From Mortierella sp. BCC40632 (lineage: Eukaryota; Mortierellomycota; Mortierellomycetes; Mortierellales; Mortierellaceae): a DNA stretch of 22,840 bases. Below the pieces are notes generated by a model that was not told where the DNA came from, ran no database searches, and saw only the letters and a list, made by a program, of their open reading frames with translations. How positions within the stretch are numbered: position 1 is the first letter of the stretch; the number at the start of each line of letters is the position of its first letter. Of the stretch, positions 1 to 12,547 are shown in pieces. The stretch is from positions 175,001 through 197,840 of the forward strand of contig WAEK01000030.1 in NCBI GenBank assembly GCA_011634665.1, given 5' to 3'. The translations under genes and the position numbers were made by a program.

Positions 1-1347
1 CAGCCACTGGCTGCCAGAAGACCATCGATTTCGATGATGAGCGCAAGACGTAAGTGTCCGCCCATAATCTCATCAGCAGGAAGGAGAGAGGAAAAAAAAA
101 GAGCTACAAGACTTTTGTGGTTCATGGACAGATTCGACTTCAGGAGCGTTCAGCAAGTCGGAAACTCCGGTCATGGAAAAAAAAAAAAGTGATGCCATTC
201 AGTTCCATCAAACTGGAAGGGCATTCATCAGCCAAGACAATCGAGTCTGCTCCAAATCAACCTTCCCACAAATAGTTCCCGTATACTAAGCATGGATTTG
301 TTCGCCCTTATCTGCTTTTCTCCGTTTTTAGTCGCATCTTCTACGACAAGCGCATCTCTGCCGAGGTCGCCGTCGACACTCTCGGCGACGAGTTCAAGGG
401 ATACGTCTTCCGCATCACCGGAGGTAACGACAAGCAGGGTTTCCCCATGAAGCAGGGTGTCCTCCTCCCCAACCGTGTTCGCCTCTTGTTGTCCAAGGGT
501 CACTCGTGCTACCGCCCCCGCCGCACTGGTGAGCGCAAGCGCAAGTCCGTCCGTGGATGCATTGTCGGCCCCGACATGTCCGTCCTCTCGGTCACCATCG
601 TCAAGCAGGGTGAGCAGGAGCTCCCTGGTCTTACCGACACCACCGTTCCCAAGCGCCTCGGACCCAAGCGTGCCAACAACATCCGCAAGTTCTTCGTACG
701 TATATTCATTCACTATTGCTATCAATGTTACCGAAGGAACTCAGGAATTGGACTGTTTGATATAAGCACAAATGGTGGAAAATACAGCATATCATCCTTG
801 GATACTCAGCCTCGATCATGCTACCAATACCGACACTGGAAGTGTTTTCAGGAATTTATAAGAATACCTTGGATATATCTTGTTTATCTGGATCCATGTT
901 ATCCTTACCTGGAACAAGAGATATTTCAACCAACAATACCAATTACGCCGATATTGCGATGATCAGGAATCGAAAAAGAGTCATTTAGCGAGTAACAGTA
1001 GCTAACTTTGCCTCCTTTTTCTCTCATTTCTCGCCTTGGGTAATTGCGCATAATAATAGAACTTGACCAAGGATGATGATGTCCGCAAGTTTGTCATCCG
1101 TCGCGAGGTTCAGCCCAAGAACGCCGAGAAGAAGCCCTACACCAAGGCCCCCAAGATCCAGCGCTTGGTCACCCCCGTTGTTCTCCAGCGCAAGCGTCAC
1201 ATCTTGGCTCTCAAGAAGCGTCGTGCTGAGAACGCCAAGGAGGCCGAGGCTGAGTACAAGGCTCTTCTTGCCAAGCGTGTCAAGGAGGCTGCTGAGAAGC
1301 GTGCTGAGATCAAGAAGCGTCGTGCCTCTTCCCTCCACAAGGCTTAA
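1..1347 (+). CDS. RPS6: 40S ribosomal protein S6 (5' partial)
   Basis: Component of the small ribosomal subunit. Three exons join in frame: 1-49 (cut by the window edge; first whole codon at 3), 332-695 and 1060-1347, with GTAAGT and GTACGT donors and AG acceptors; stop TAA 1345-1347. The visible 232 residues include eS6 hallmarks: [70 protein letters not shown] and [12 protein letters not shown]. Only about 8-10 N-terminal residues are missing compared with the family. The C-terminus is a basic helix ending [11 protein letters not shown], which keeps the two serines at the S6-kinase position. Codons are strongly biased to C-ending forms, as expected for a very highly expressed gene. Introns are 282 and 364 nt. 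Identification is essentially certain. Confidence 0.97.
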
Positions 1348-2152
1348 GTTTATAGTTCCCTTCGCCCTTGTCCCCGATCCTCCTTCTACGAAGAAAGTGT
1401 CGTTCCTGTGTTGGCCCCGCCCAAACCTTTGTCGTTGTCAATGTTGGAGAAAACATAAACTACAACCATCAACTTTTTGCTGAATGGCCCACAACTCAAA
1501 CTATGTGTATTTTTATTGTGTAAACGTTGAAAAGACCAAAAAAAAATGACGTATTAGTGGCAAATGGTAGGGCTCCACAGCGCACGACCTTGTTATTGTG
1601 GATCTCTGGCTACAGCGCCGTCTGGAAGCATATGTTCTAACATCAGTTCATTGAATAGTTTGATTATCCCATGTTGAGGTCCTGAAGAGTCCTCTGTTCG
1701 AAATTCAGAGGCGGAAATTTGTCCAATTGGATCCCCACTTGTTCAATCCTTGTTCTCTCTCTCTTTCCTATTCCCATTACATTTTCAGCATGAGAATGGT
1801 ATACCGGGCCACTACGACATCCAGCGGTGTTGTATTTTCTGGTTCACAGGAATGGTAAAAAGAAACAACGTCAATAACTCTCACCCAGCGCGCATTTAGA
1901 CAACATGACACTGCTATTCAGGGCGAAAATAATCGCGCCTAATCAATCTTAGTGCCTCTATCACCAGCCAGTGGCCATCCATGCTTATACTGCTAGTTTT
2001 CATTTCCCGCCCCTTTAATTACATGGCGGTTGGCAGCCTTATGACAACAATCGCCTCATTACCGACTACCTGTATCCTCTTCCAAAACACGAGGCATATG
2101 CTATGGCGGCGCATTTCAACTTAGGTTGCCTCAATGGATCGAAGGCGATTGT
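1348..2152. other. Intergenic DNA downstream of RPS6, nothing recognised
   Basis: This stretch holds the RPS6 3' UTR region followed by DNA with stops in all frames. There is a small perfect stem-loop at 1691-1711 (6-bp stem, 9-nt loop) with no recognisable partner structure. I see no gene, RNA or mobile element in it. Confidence 0.5.
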
Positions 2153-3613
2153 TTAACATCTCTGGTTGAGCTTTAACAACAGATCTTCACGTTCATAGAG
2201 GAAGATCATATTACGGAGTGTCCAGGTTGGCAACTCTAGACCAAGGGTATTATGGAGGGCAGGAGTGAAACAATGCAGTCCAAAGAATTGTTTGGTATTC
2301 TGGATCCATTGCGCTCTAGAGATCGACTCGCGTACGGCTCTGATCTTGCCACCAAACCTGCTACCTAATTGCGGATTTCTGGATAGATCAATCAACCCAG
2401 AATCGACCTGTTCTGCCAACCTTTCAGTCATTGAATTCACACAGGCTCCATGTTGTCTTGGTCGATGTCGAACTTTCGAGATAGTTGATCATAGTATTGG
2501 TATTCATGATTGTTTTGGCTGTTTGGTTTGAATTTGTTGAGATAAAAGTGCGGAGATATCTCTGCGTCGCGATTAACCCAATATAGCTCTTCCTTCAAGA
2601 ATAACATTCGAGATCCCGTCCTTGGTGCCATATCCCAAAAGGCTATGTGAGATGCCAAAAAAAAAAAAAAAAAAAAAAAAGTAGTATTTCCTTAATCTGC
2701 TGCTTCCAGTGACAATAGCACGTGCGAGGTCAAAAGCGCATCAGAGCCACAAGAGTGCTAGACTTTGTTCATCCAGAGAATGAGTCGTCGCGTCAAGCTA
2801 CTGTGAGGTTTATTTCATCCTCTTGAGGTTTGGTGAGCTGCTCCACTTACTTCGAAGCTTACTGTGTGCTGCAGTCTCGTCCACTAACCGTGCCCAAAGT
2901 TTTACGATCTTTTCAAAAACTGATCTTGCCTCGTTCTCGAATATTCCTATGCCTCGTAGGGGGTGAATGCTTCAGGGTTGATATGAAATAGGGGTCCTGA
3001 GAACTACTGTTGAAGCGATGGCCGGGACTAACAAGGCGCCTGCCTCTTTGTCAGCGACTAGACGAAGCCGAAAGGGCTCAGTATTGAAAACCAAAAGGAA
3101 GGCGTTGGTGACCAGTTCTGTGATAAACCCATACTCCTTGGGGAAAAAAAATCTCGCATGAAAGCCATCCAGTCTTGAGCTGACGAGGGCACGTCCGGGA
3201 AGGCGCCGCCGAAAAGAAGAGTATGATTGACACTTGTTACCGTTAATGGCGTTGCCCTGGATATTCATCACGATCGGCTTATAAGATTTAGAAGTGAGGC
3301 TCCAGCTCTGCTGCCTTCAGAACATTGCTTGACCCTGTTCTGGTAGGTATGATGGGCCTCAAGGACGCCGTATGCTTTCGTGAGATTCTCGATATCCATG
3401 ACTTATCCGCGTACCGCTGCATCCTGATTTGTTGAGTCCATTTCCGCAGCGTCCTCCCATTGTTCTCTTGACTCGACGTCCGAAGATTTCATCACTGGAT
3501 GAGATATTGCTACGAGTGGCTTGGGTCAGGAGATGGCTTGGATTGTAGGAGGGTTCTCTGAAGCTCGGTTTCTTGCCACTTCCTCTGCCAACTCTCTTTG
3601 CTGCCCACGGCAT
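2153..3613 (-). pseudogene. Decayed unidentified protein gene
   Basis: Several consecutive minus-strand stretches read as protein but do not join. From the upstream side, a segment near 3270-3420 (MDIENLTKAYGVLEAHH) is followed by 3271-2975 (FFFPKEYGFITELVTNAFLL ... FRLRLVADKEAGALLVPAI). An in-frame TGA follows at 2974-2972, after which the same frame continues (GIFENEARSVFEKIVKLWAR) to a GTAAGT donor-like site. Beyond a 24-nt poly(A) run (2657-2680), 2658-2437 and 2440-2153 form a pair separated by a one-base frame change at about 2440. I do not recognise the family. Seen: open stretches of protein-like composition in series on one strand, with one nonsense codon and at least one frameshift. 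Inferred: an old gene copy in decay. The alternative is a chance alignment of open frames. Confidence 0.4.
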
Positions 3614-3767
3614 CCATCTTCCCCATTAACCTCTCTGGTGCATTCTCTTCTTTGTCTCTCTCTCCCACTCACTCTCATCTCTACTCGGACTCATTGCTTC
3701 TCCCCTTCCACCTTGTCCCACAAACTCACAAACTGCGCCAGAGAAAAAAAAGGTTATCCCTAGCATA

Positions 3768-5368
<1,601 letters not shown>

Positions 5369-5706
5369 ATGCTTCTCCCCCAGGCGTACAGGTGGAGACA
5401 GGTCTGTTGTGTCAGGGGAAGGACGGTGGGAGAAGGAAAAGCACTTTTGCTCCTCTTCTTCCTCGCTTTTCTCTTACAATCGCAGCCACATGTCGGACAA
5501 GACCCAAAGTGACCATGTGCACTGACCAGTCATCTAGACCAAATCCCTCCCTCCTCCTCTCCCTTGTTCAGCTTACCCATGTCTATGCACTTTTTCTTTC
5601 TCTCTTCCATCTTTATTACTCAGTAACTCTGCTCGATCGTTTGTCTTAATACCTCGTTACTATTTTTTTTTTCTTGCTTTTGTCCTTGTATTCTACTTGT
5701 CCCGCT

Positions 5707-5737
<31 letters not shown>

Positions 5738-5818
5738 CCTCTGGTGCTTTGTCAGCGCTCGTTTTTTCGACTTTTTTTCTTTTCACCCTTTGGTCCACTA
5801 TGCCTACCCTGCGAACTA

Positions 5819-5824
5819 AATAAA
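5819..5824 (+). terminator. Candidate poly(A) signal AATAAA for the UBE2E gene
   Basis: Canonical hexamer in CTAAATAAACAA, about 450 nt after the UBE2E stop. It is the clearest plus-strand signal I found in the convergent region, so the 3' UTR would be long. The assignment is an inference. Confidence 0.4.
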
Positions 5825-5910
5825 CAAATATACATGGTTTTTTTTAAATACTATTGTGTTAACTTGATCGGTTCTTCTTAAGCCCTGCTGATCAGTTTCT
5901 GCAAATGATA

Positions 5911-5916
5911 TTTATT
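5911..5916 (-). terminator. Poly(A) signal AATAAA for the OPI3-like gene
   Basis: On the minus strand the sequence TCAATAAATATC (5907-5918) lies 54 nt after the stop codon of the phospholipid methyltransferase. The same 12-mer occurs at the end of the SWIM gene (14538-14549). Confidence 0.6.
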
Positions 5917-5969
5917 GATAGAAAGAAAAAGAAGAAGAAAAAAAAAAGTAGTATGGACAGGCTAGGTTT

Positions 5970-7887
5970 CTACTCCGCCTTTTTCTTTTCAGAATAGACG
6001 CGTCGCATGTGGGGGCCCTAGTCACAGAATAGCAAAGAAAAGAAGAGAAAAGAAAAGAAAAGGCAAAGCCGTGAGTGGTCTAATCAATACACATCGTACG
6101 CCTAGAAAGAAGAGAAGCGAAAGAAAAAGAAAAAACCGTCTCCTTCCTTACCTCAAAGAATAGGACCGAGATCCAAAAGATAATATACAGGTCGACAGCA
6201 AGGACATAGCCAATGAGGGACTGGTAGTAGACAGCAGTGCCAAACAGAGACAGTGTCGTGCCAACATACTGAGGATCGTTGAAGAACTGGTAGGGACCAT
6301 CCGTGACCTAGGATCCGTCAAGGAAGAATAGGAAAAAAAAGGAGGGGGAGAAATACAGAAGATCAGAAACTTGACTGAGTAACCAGCTCAAAAGAGTAAT
6401 TATCGATCCTCAAAAGAACTCCATCTCAACAAGTTCAGCCAAAGATCCGCAAGAGTCCTATACGTACAGGAGCATCAAACAAAAAGCCAAAGCTGTCTCC
6501 GTTGTACATTCCCTTGATTCCAAGTGCCTACGAAGAGTCATAAAAAGAGAGAGAGATTGATCAGTGCGATGATCTCTCACTCGAGTAAAGTCTCTACGTG
6601 ATTATTCTTTTTCTTTTTTTTTTTTTTTTTTTTTTTTTTCCTTCTCACCTTCAATGTCCAGAGGTTCAGCAAAATGCCTGCAACAAAGCCTCCTGTGCCA
6701 AGAGCCTTGGCAATGGCAGATGGAAAAATGACAAACTATGTAAAAAAGAAAAAAGAAAAAAAAATAAAAATACAATGTAGAAAGGCACCACCTGTGAGTC
6801 CTCTAACTAGATTCCATGAAACAATAAATAAAAAAAAAAAAAAAAAAAAAAAAAAGACGAGTAGATGTCAAGCAAAGATAACGTACGGTATCGGCATTAG
6901 GAGCAACGGCAAGGTGGATAAAGTGATCACGAATCAAGGCGCTGAGGACCAAGTAGACTGCGTAGTAGTAGATGGCGTTCTTGCCTAGAGACTATAACGA
7001 GACAAAGAAATTGGGGAGAGGAGGGGAAAAGTGATTAGCTCTTCCTTGTTCGATACTATTCTTTCTCTCTCTTTTTTTGTGGGGAAGACTCAGAGAGGGA
7101 AAAAAACCTGGTTCGCCTGAGACGGGGATTCAATTATCACATGTAGTTTCTGAGCGACTCCCAGAAGAAAGGGGATCAGATCGTGGGAGGCTTCGGTCTC
7201 AACTATCCGATTTTTATCTCTTTCTTGATAGACACTCAGACCCATGTACGTACCTTTGTGAACAAGCGAGTGTTATACTCAAAACGAGCCGTTGCGTTGT
7301 AGTTGGCTACATGAAGGATCATAGCCACTATTGAAAAAGGAAGAAACAAGTGCATCAGAAAGAGAGATTCTGGGGATAAAAAGCTCGTCATACAAAAGTC
7401 TCGCGTCCCCCCTCTTCTCCCCACATTCTAGCTCTTTCTTTTTTATTCCCCCAACACTTTTTTTTTTGTTCGATTTTTTTTTCTCTTTTCTTTTGAGAAC
7501 AAGTGTGGTACGGCAAAAGGAATTCGTCCCAGTATCCACTGAACAAAGTAAATAGTTGCATTCGAGGCAGTGTATGGCCTTGCATGCGTCGCCACTGGAA
7601 TGAAAGCTGCAGGGCAATGGAGAGGCAGGTCAAGGGCATGTAATGAAACCATTTTTTTTTTTTTTCCTTTTCTCTCTCCGCAGTGTCGTTCCCGGACGTT
7701 CTGAGCGAGATTCTGTAGAGAGGGGATGTAACCAATGATTCCTTTCTTCTCTCTCCCTTTTGCCATGGTCTTTCATTGACTTACAGATGGCGATTTGGCA
7801 TGGGGCAGTGTTGATCGAGTCCCAGAGGTACTCGATAAAGTCAGCCGACTGGATCGAGCTGAGCGTCACTTCGAATGGCTTGTGCAT
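5970..7887 (-). CDS. OPI3: Phosphatidyl-N-methylethanolamine N-methyltransferase (OPI3/PEMT type)
   Basis: Integral ER-membrane enzyme that uses S-adenosylmethionine for the last methylations from phosphatidylethanolamine to phosphatidylcholine. Seven exons on the minus strand: 7887-7785, 7327-7254, 6991-6887, 6735-6649, 6527-6468, 6307-6152 and 6017-5970; 633 nt, 210 aa, stop TAG 5972-5970. All junctions are GT-AG and in frame. Family motifs: NYNATARFEYNTRLFTK after the first hydrophobic segment, GIKGMYNGDSFGFLF, YQFFNDPQYVGTTLSLFGTA and a C-terminal hydrophobic stretch ending WISVLFFE. The tail is RRVYSEKKKAE, a Lys-rich ER-retention-like end. At 210 aa it matches yeast Opi3 (about 206). 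ATG 7887 is chosen because the longer open frame upstream has only a TTG. I saw no clear inositol-response element in the upstream region. Confidence 0.93.
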
Positions 7888-8047
7888 GTTAGAGGAGGAG
7901 AGTCGGATGGACGGTGAAACAAATGGCGATGGCTCTCTTGACAAATGCTTCCAGACGAATGGTTAGGCAGAAGAGTAAGAGAAGAGGAAGAAAGAAAAAA
8001 AAAGAAAAAGAAAAAGAAAAAGAATGAAATAGTGAAGACCCGAGAAG

Positions 8048-8065
8048 CACGCGCCTGGGCGCGTG
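8048..8065. promoter_or_regulatory. Perfect inverted repeat upstream of the OPI3-like gene
   Basis: CACGCGCC-TG-GGCGCGTG: 8-bp perfect arms and a 2-nt spacer, about 160 bp upstream of the OPI3-like ATG and 230 bp past the JmjC gene stop. It contains ACGCG-type cores like those bound by fungal MBF/SBF-class factors. A regulatory role is inferred from position and symmetry only. Confidence 0.35.
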
Positions 8066-8294
8066 ATATTCCGCTGGAGAGTGGGGGGAGAGGAAAAATC
8101 ATCTCGCAAATATTTTGTATGTTTTGTTTACTCGCGACTCAATCGATTTCCTGCCAAACTTGAGCTACTTCCTCTTTCTTTGAGCTTGGCCAATAGGAAA
8201 AAAAAAATAGCACTCTTCTCCTCTGTGCCTCTTCATCTCGCAACCTTATCAAACCATCCTCGCACCAAGCCAAGACTCTTAACTTATCCAACAT

Positions 8295-10316
8295 TTATTC
8301 TACATGCTGAACATCACTACTACTTTCGCCTTCCTTGTCTAACTTCTCTTCATCACCTTTGTCCTGATCTTGGGCTTCTTCCTCCACATCCTCTCCCTCT
8401 CCAAAATCGAAGCCAAATGAAAAACCACCGCTGACTTCCCCCTCACCTTCAATCGCCTTCGATTCCGTGCCTAGCTTGGCGCGTTCCCAAAATGAAAGAG
8501 GTTCTTCATTGTCTTCGGCGTGATTTTCTCCGCCATCTCCTCCGCGTCCTGCGCGACATCTCCTGATCGCCTTGGACAGCTGCTTGTTCTCTTCCTCGTA
8601 TTTCATCCACATTTCAATCCTTTCCTTCCTCTTCTTTACCTCATCTACTGTCAATTCGGGAGAACTTTGGTCGTCCTTGGTATCATGAGCTTCTCCGTCC
8701 ACTTGGTCTCGTTCTTGGTCTGGTGTCCAATTGCTCTTAAAGAACGCCTCTCTAAATTCCTCATAGAGTCCCTCACGACGCTCATCGACCACACCCGAGA
8801 CTTGATCCCGCTTCAAGTACAGGAATTGCATGGTCTCCTTCAAGTTCTGGGATCCGACATAGTTCTGGGTCACGGCGATACAATCCTCGAGATTGACAAC
8901 GGCATGCCACCATCCGCGAGGCACGAACATGATTTCACCTTCACGACAGATACCTTCGAGAGGTCGTAGTGAGGGATCGTCTGGGAATTGAGTCGAGGCA
9001 TAAAAGTTGCTGAACCATTCCATCAATGACACTGGGGATGTTACTTCTGACTCGTCTAATCGGCACAACAACAAACAAAATAACGAATATATCAGACCAA
9101 GCCGCAAATTGAGAAGAAAAGAAGTCGACGGTGAGAATTTCACCTTGGATACAGACAATGACATGACCTACCCTCGTTAGTGAAAACACCAGGGGGCAAG
9201 ATATGTGGAGGAAACATGATCCATTTCTTCGATCCTGTGATCACTGCATTCCAGGCAGAGGTTGCGTTCGGATCCTATGAGTAACGGATGAAGAGGGCGA
9301 TTAGGACACGAGTTCTCACTCAAGAGCTTCGGTCATACTGGTTTCCTTCCTTTCTCTCCTTAAAATACCTTGTGGAAAGTGGATCCAGATCGAGCAGGGC
9401 CAACAATCAACCATCGATAATCGGGTCGTTGGTCCTTCATCATTCCAAAAAAGTCTTCTCTGAAATAGATAGGGACTTCAATATCCTCCAAGATTCCTTT
9501 GCACCTTTCACCAAAATTCTTGTCAAACAAGTAGAGTGGACTCTCATCCTTGGTGCCTTGAGCATACTTGAAATAGTTTTGGATGGTCATATCGACGGAC
9601 TCGGCTCTGAGGATTGCATCGGGCCATTGGGTCAAGAAATGCTCAGTCGACCACTTGTTCATGGCGGGCCAATGCTTGGCTCCATCGGTAATAATTACGG
9701 GTTTGCCTGGCTGTTCGTATTCACGGATAAAGTCTCCGAGACTAAGACCCGATCGTCGATCAATGTTCTCGACAGACACATAGGGATCCATACCAATGGC
9801 CGCACAATAAAACGGTTGGAAAAGCACATCTGAATAAAAGAATTTGAGTTTGAGTGGGTCCCGATTCTGGAGAATAATGGAGGTATCGTAGTTTGGGTCG
9901 GATCGTTTGAGGAACGTGGCTCGCCAAGTGTCATCCTGCCACTCCCAATCGCCCTTGAACCCGTCGATCGTGAATGTCTTCCACATGTCGTCTAGATGAG
10001 TGAGCCCATAAAGAACTCGAGAGGTAGCTCCAAGCGTGAGCAATTCTCTAGGTGAGAGCAAGTTTAGGACCTCGAGGATAATCTCGTCTGTGAGTCGAGA
10101 AAGTCGACCGAGAGACGGGCCTCGACAAGCACCCGAAAAGTCTGGGCGAGTGGCGTCCATGTAGTAGTTGCCAAGTGGTTTGATCCCAAGAGGGTGCTGA
10201 AGACCCATGACATGCTGGGTGGTCATTTTGGATTTCTCATGACGAACAATGATCCTTTGCTTCTTGCGAGGCGCCTGTGCGGCTGATTCCTCTGCTGGTG
10301 ATTGATGAATTGGCAT
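8295..10316 (-). CDS. F-box and JmjC domain protein (JMJD6-like 2-oxoglutarate oxygenase)
   Basis: Predicted Fe(II)/2-oxoglutarate-dependent oxygenase (protein hydroxylase or demethylase), with an F-box that may tether it to an SCF ubiquitin ligase. Three exons: 10316-9369, 9274-9172 and 9055-8295; 1812 nt, 603 aa, GT-AG, in frame. Order: a basic RKKQRIIVRHEKSK stretch (17-30, possible nuclear signal), F-box at about 71-115 (RLSRLTDEIILEVLNLLSPR), then a JmjC cupin at about 190-430. Metal ligands are visible: the HxD motif His315-Lys-Asp317, split across the first exon junction, and His401 in FVPRGWWHAVVNL. The C-terminal 170 residues are charged and probably coiled, with a Glu/Asp-rich tail ending SSSDVQHVE. 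The TAA stop lies inside a minus-strand AATAAA (8299-8294). F-box plus JmjC on one chain is known in plants and protists. The substrate cannot be told. Confidence 0.9.
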
Positions 10317-11200
10317 GGTTGCAATGGAGGATGTCGCTCAGATTCGGGGACCAAAAAGTGAAAAAAAAAAAAAAAAAAAAGAGTAGACAGTCCGCCTGTT
10401 CCTGTTATGTACGTGGCGCATACGTAGAGGTAATGCTGGATCGACATGCGCTGCGCCCAGACACACATACTCGATGATTTGTCCAAGGATCGGATTAAAG
10501 GAGAGGTTCTAAATAGGATTTCTCCAGCACCAAGTTATCTAAGAAAATTGAGAAGGAAAAAAGGGAGCATAGGTATATTATCTGACAGCACTTTTGATCC
10601 AGACTATTCCATTCTTTTCTTGAACAAGGTGCCAAAACGCGTTCAAGCAGCGATTCAAATGTGATTTTTTTTTTTTTTGGCCAAAGTCAATTACACTGTG
10701 TTGCAGCTATGGTCTGCTATAACCGCCTACTGTGAGAACTTTTTACCAAGACCTTATTTCATTTTGATTTTCTTGCATCAATTGCACTGACAGAAGCGCT
10801 ATAAGTAGCCTTACTCCAGCAGATCGACATTTCTAACTCTCAATAACATCAGTGACAATCGTCCAACAATTAGAGGGAGCTTCTTGGATTGGATAGTCCC
10901 CTCAGTTGCAATGGGTCGGAGACGAAAGCAAGTAAAATGACCTCTCCTACAGCAAAGCTAGGACAATTGAGCTCGGGCAGGAGTCCAAAAGAGTTCTTCC
11001 ACCCTCTCAAGGAAAAAACGCGCGCCCAGAAGATTTTTTTTTTTTGAAAATGTGACTGTTCCTCAAGCCAATGGGCACGAACTCGCGCCATATTAGAACT
11101 TTCGCTGACTCATGGATGGGAGACAAAGGAGAAAGGACTTTTTTCTTTTTCTCACCCAGTCTTTTTATTTCATTTTTTTTTTTTTGTACAGAGAGACGCT
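10317..11200. other. Intergenic region: JmjC gene promoter and RidA 3' side
   Basis: No supported gene. It holds a 19-nt poly(A) run just upstream of the JmjC gene (about 10362-10380) and shorter T runs. Open frames here show no protein-like features. The RidA poly(A) signal lies at its right end. Confidence 0.5.
11164..11169 (-). terminator. Poly(A) signal AATAAA for the RidA gene
   Basis: The minus strand reads GAAATAAAAAG about 31 nt beyond the RidA stop codon, a normal distance for a fungal polyadenylation signal. Confidence 0.55.
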
Positions 11201-12134
11201 TTAGAGATCAACGGTGGCAGTGCATTCAATCTCGACCAAGACATCCTTGGGCAAGCGAGAGACCTCGACACAGGCACGAGCGGGAAGAGCACCTCCGAGT
11301 TTCTATCAAACAATAATAGACGCGGACAATGTGGATCAGTCGCGACTCCATGACTAGAATCGATAAGAAGCTAACAAAAGATTCGTGGGGTAGGAGGAAA
11401 AAAAAAAAAAAAAAAAAACCCTACCCTTTTGCCCCTATCCCTCCACTTACCTCGGCGTAGACCTTGTTAACGATGTCAAAGTGGTTCAAGTCCTTCAAGA
11501 AGATGGAGGTCTTGACAACCTGGGAAAAGGAAGAGTTGGCAGCCTTGAGGACAGCAGTCAAGTTGTCGAGGACTTGGGCCTAGAAATTGTCCGTGGGAAA
11601 AGAAAATTCGAGATTTGACGTAGGAATGCACATTTGTAAGTAACAAGTAACAAAAAGGGATGAGTCCAAGTATCCCTCCCCCTCAGATCTTCTCTATAAT
11701 TTTTTTCCCACGTCGCATTGCTTCTTTTTGTCAGAATCCTTTTAAGATCATCGCTCCAAATGCATGTCTCTTCTCTTCTTCAGGAGGTGATAACCACTTA
11801 CAGTCTGGCCAGCAACATCAGGGGCAATCTCGCCGGTCTGGGGGTTGATGCCGACAGATCCCGAGCAAAAGACGAATCCGTTGGCAATAATGGCCTGGGC
11901 TAGATCATACCAATAGCGAAACGAATCAAAGGAGATCATGTGCCGAGAGAACAAAAAGAAGAACAAACAAGATTAGCCATGATGAACACTTCGATGTCAA
12001 GAGCCGAGGAATGTCTCCTGAAATGAGAATGCATGAGATGACGCGTCATTTCGAGACTAGCAGCATTGCTTACAGTAGGGGCCAAGAGCAGAGGGAGCAC
12101 CGGAGGTGGAAACGGTCTGGTGGACGGTGGACAT
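11201..12134 (-). CDS. RIDA: RidA family reactive intermediate (imine) deaminase
   Basis: Hydrolyses reactive 2-aminoacrylate/imine intermediates produced by PLP enzymes, releasing ammonia and the keto acid; acts as a trimer. Four exons: 12134-12074, 11899-11802, 11579-11451 and 11302-11201; 390 nt, 129 aa, stop TAA 11203-11201, GT-AG and in frame. Family signatures in order: SGAPSALGPYSQAI, GFVFCSGSVGINPQTGEIAP, AQVLDNLTAVLKAA, VVKTSIFLKDLNHFDIVNKV, GALPARACVEVSRLPKDVLV with the substrate-binding Arg in PARA, and the Glu in VEIECTATV. Length is typical (about 125-137). No mitochondrial presequence is evident (MSTVHQTVSTS), so a cytosolic form (Hmf1/RIDA-like) is more likely than Mmf1-like. 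Confidence 0.95.
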
Positions 12135-12547
12135 GGCGAAGGAGTCTTTTGGAATGGGATGGAGAGTGAAGAAGAAGAAAAAGAAAAAAGAACTGCCCGA
12201 ACAAGCGCGAATTTAAGTAGCAAATCAGGGGCGCGGGTGGGTGAGCAGGCGGAGGAGTTATTCACCAGTGGGTCCTTGTTACGGCTAATCAACGCCTTGG
12301 GCGCTCTTCTGATTATGCAAATCCAGACACTCTCTGACAGACACTCTATGTGTTATCTCTTGTTCTCACGGCCTCAACCACCTTATCCTGCGTGACCTAA
12401 ACCACATCCCCGCTGTGCATTTCTCCCTTTTACCTTCCTGGTCCTTCACCCTTTCCCTCTTCCAGGACACTTGCGCGTCATTCAGGCTCTATCGGATGGT
12501 ATGTTTTTATCAAATGTGTGTGTAGGTTTGCTTGTGCTTTTACATCT

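Larger units (their letters stand above)
5369..5969. other. Tail-to-tail intergenic region between UBE2E and OPI3-like genes
   Basis: The UBE2E gene (+) and the phospholipid methyltransferase gene (-) converge here. The sequence is T-rich, with a run of 28 T at 5710-5737. Poly(A)-signal hexamers are present on both strands and no ORF of interest is seen. Confidence 0.6.

Noticed and set aside
228..725. 165-aa minus-strand ORF over RPS6
   Set aside because: Antisense shadow caused by biased codon use in RPS6. It crosses exon-intron borders.
696..1059. Possible snoRNA in an RPS6 intron (GATGATC near 959)
   Set aside because: The C box is imperfect, and no matching D box, terminal stem or guide element was found.
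1691..1711. Stem-loop with TTCGAAA loop resembling a tRNA T-arm
   Set aside because: No acceptor stem, D-arm or anticodon arm can be built around it.
7888..7944. Longer N-terminus for the OPI3-like protein starting at TTG 7944
   Set aside because: Fungal nuclear genes start at ATG. ATG 7887 gives the normal family length.
8520..8969. 149-aa plus-strand ORF inside the JmjC gene
   Set aside because: Antisense shadow of a well-supported coding exon, with no protein features of its own.
9288..9833. 181-aa plus-strand ORF over the F-box/JmjC exon
   Set aside because: Antisense to the conserved JmjC coding frame.
10446..10664. 72-aa plus-strand ORF between the JmjC and RidA genes
   Set aside because: No domain, no splice or poly(A) context; length expected by chance.
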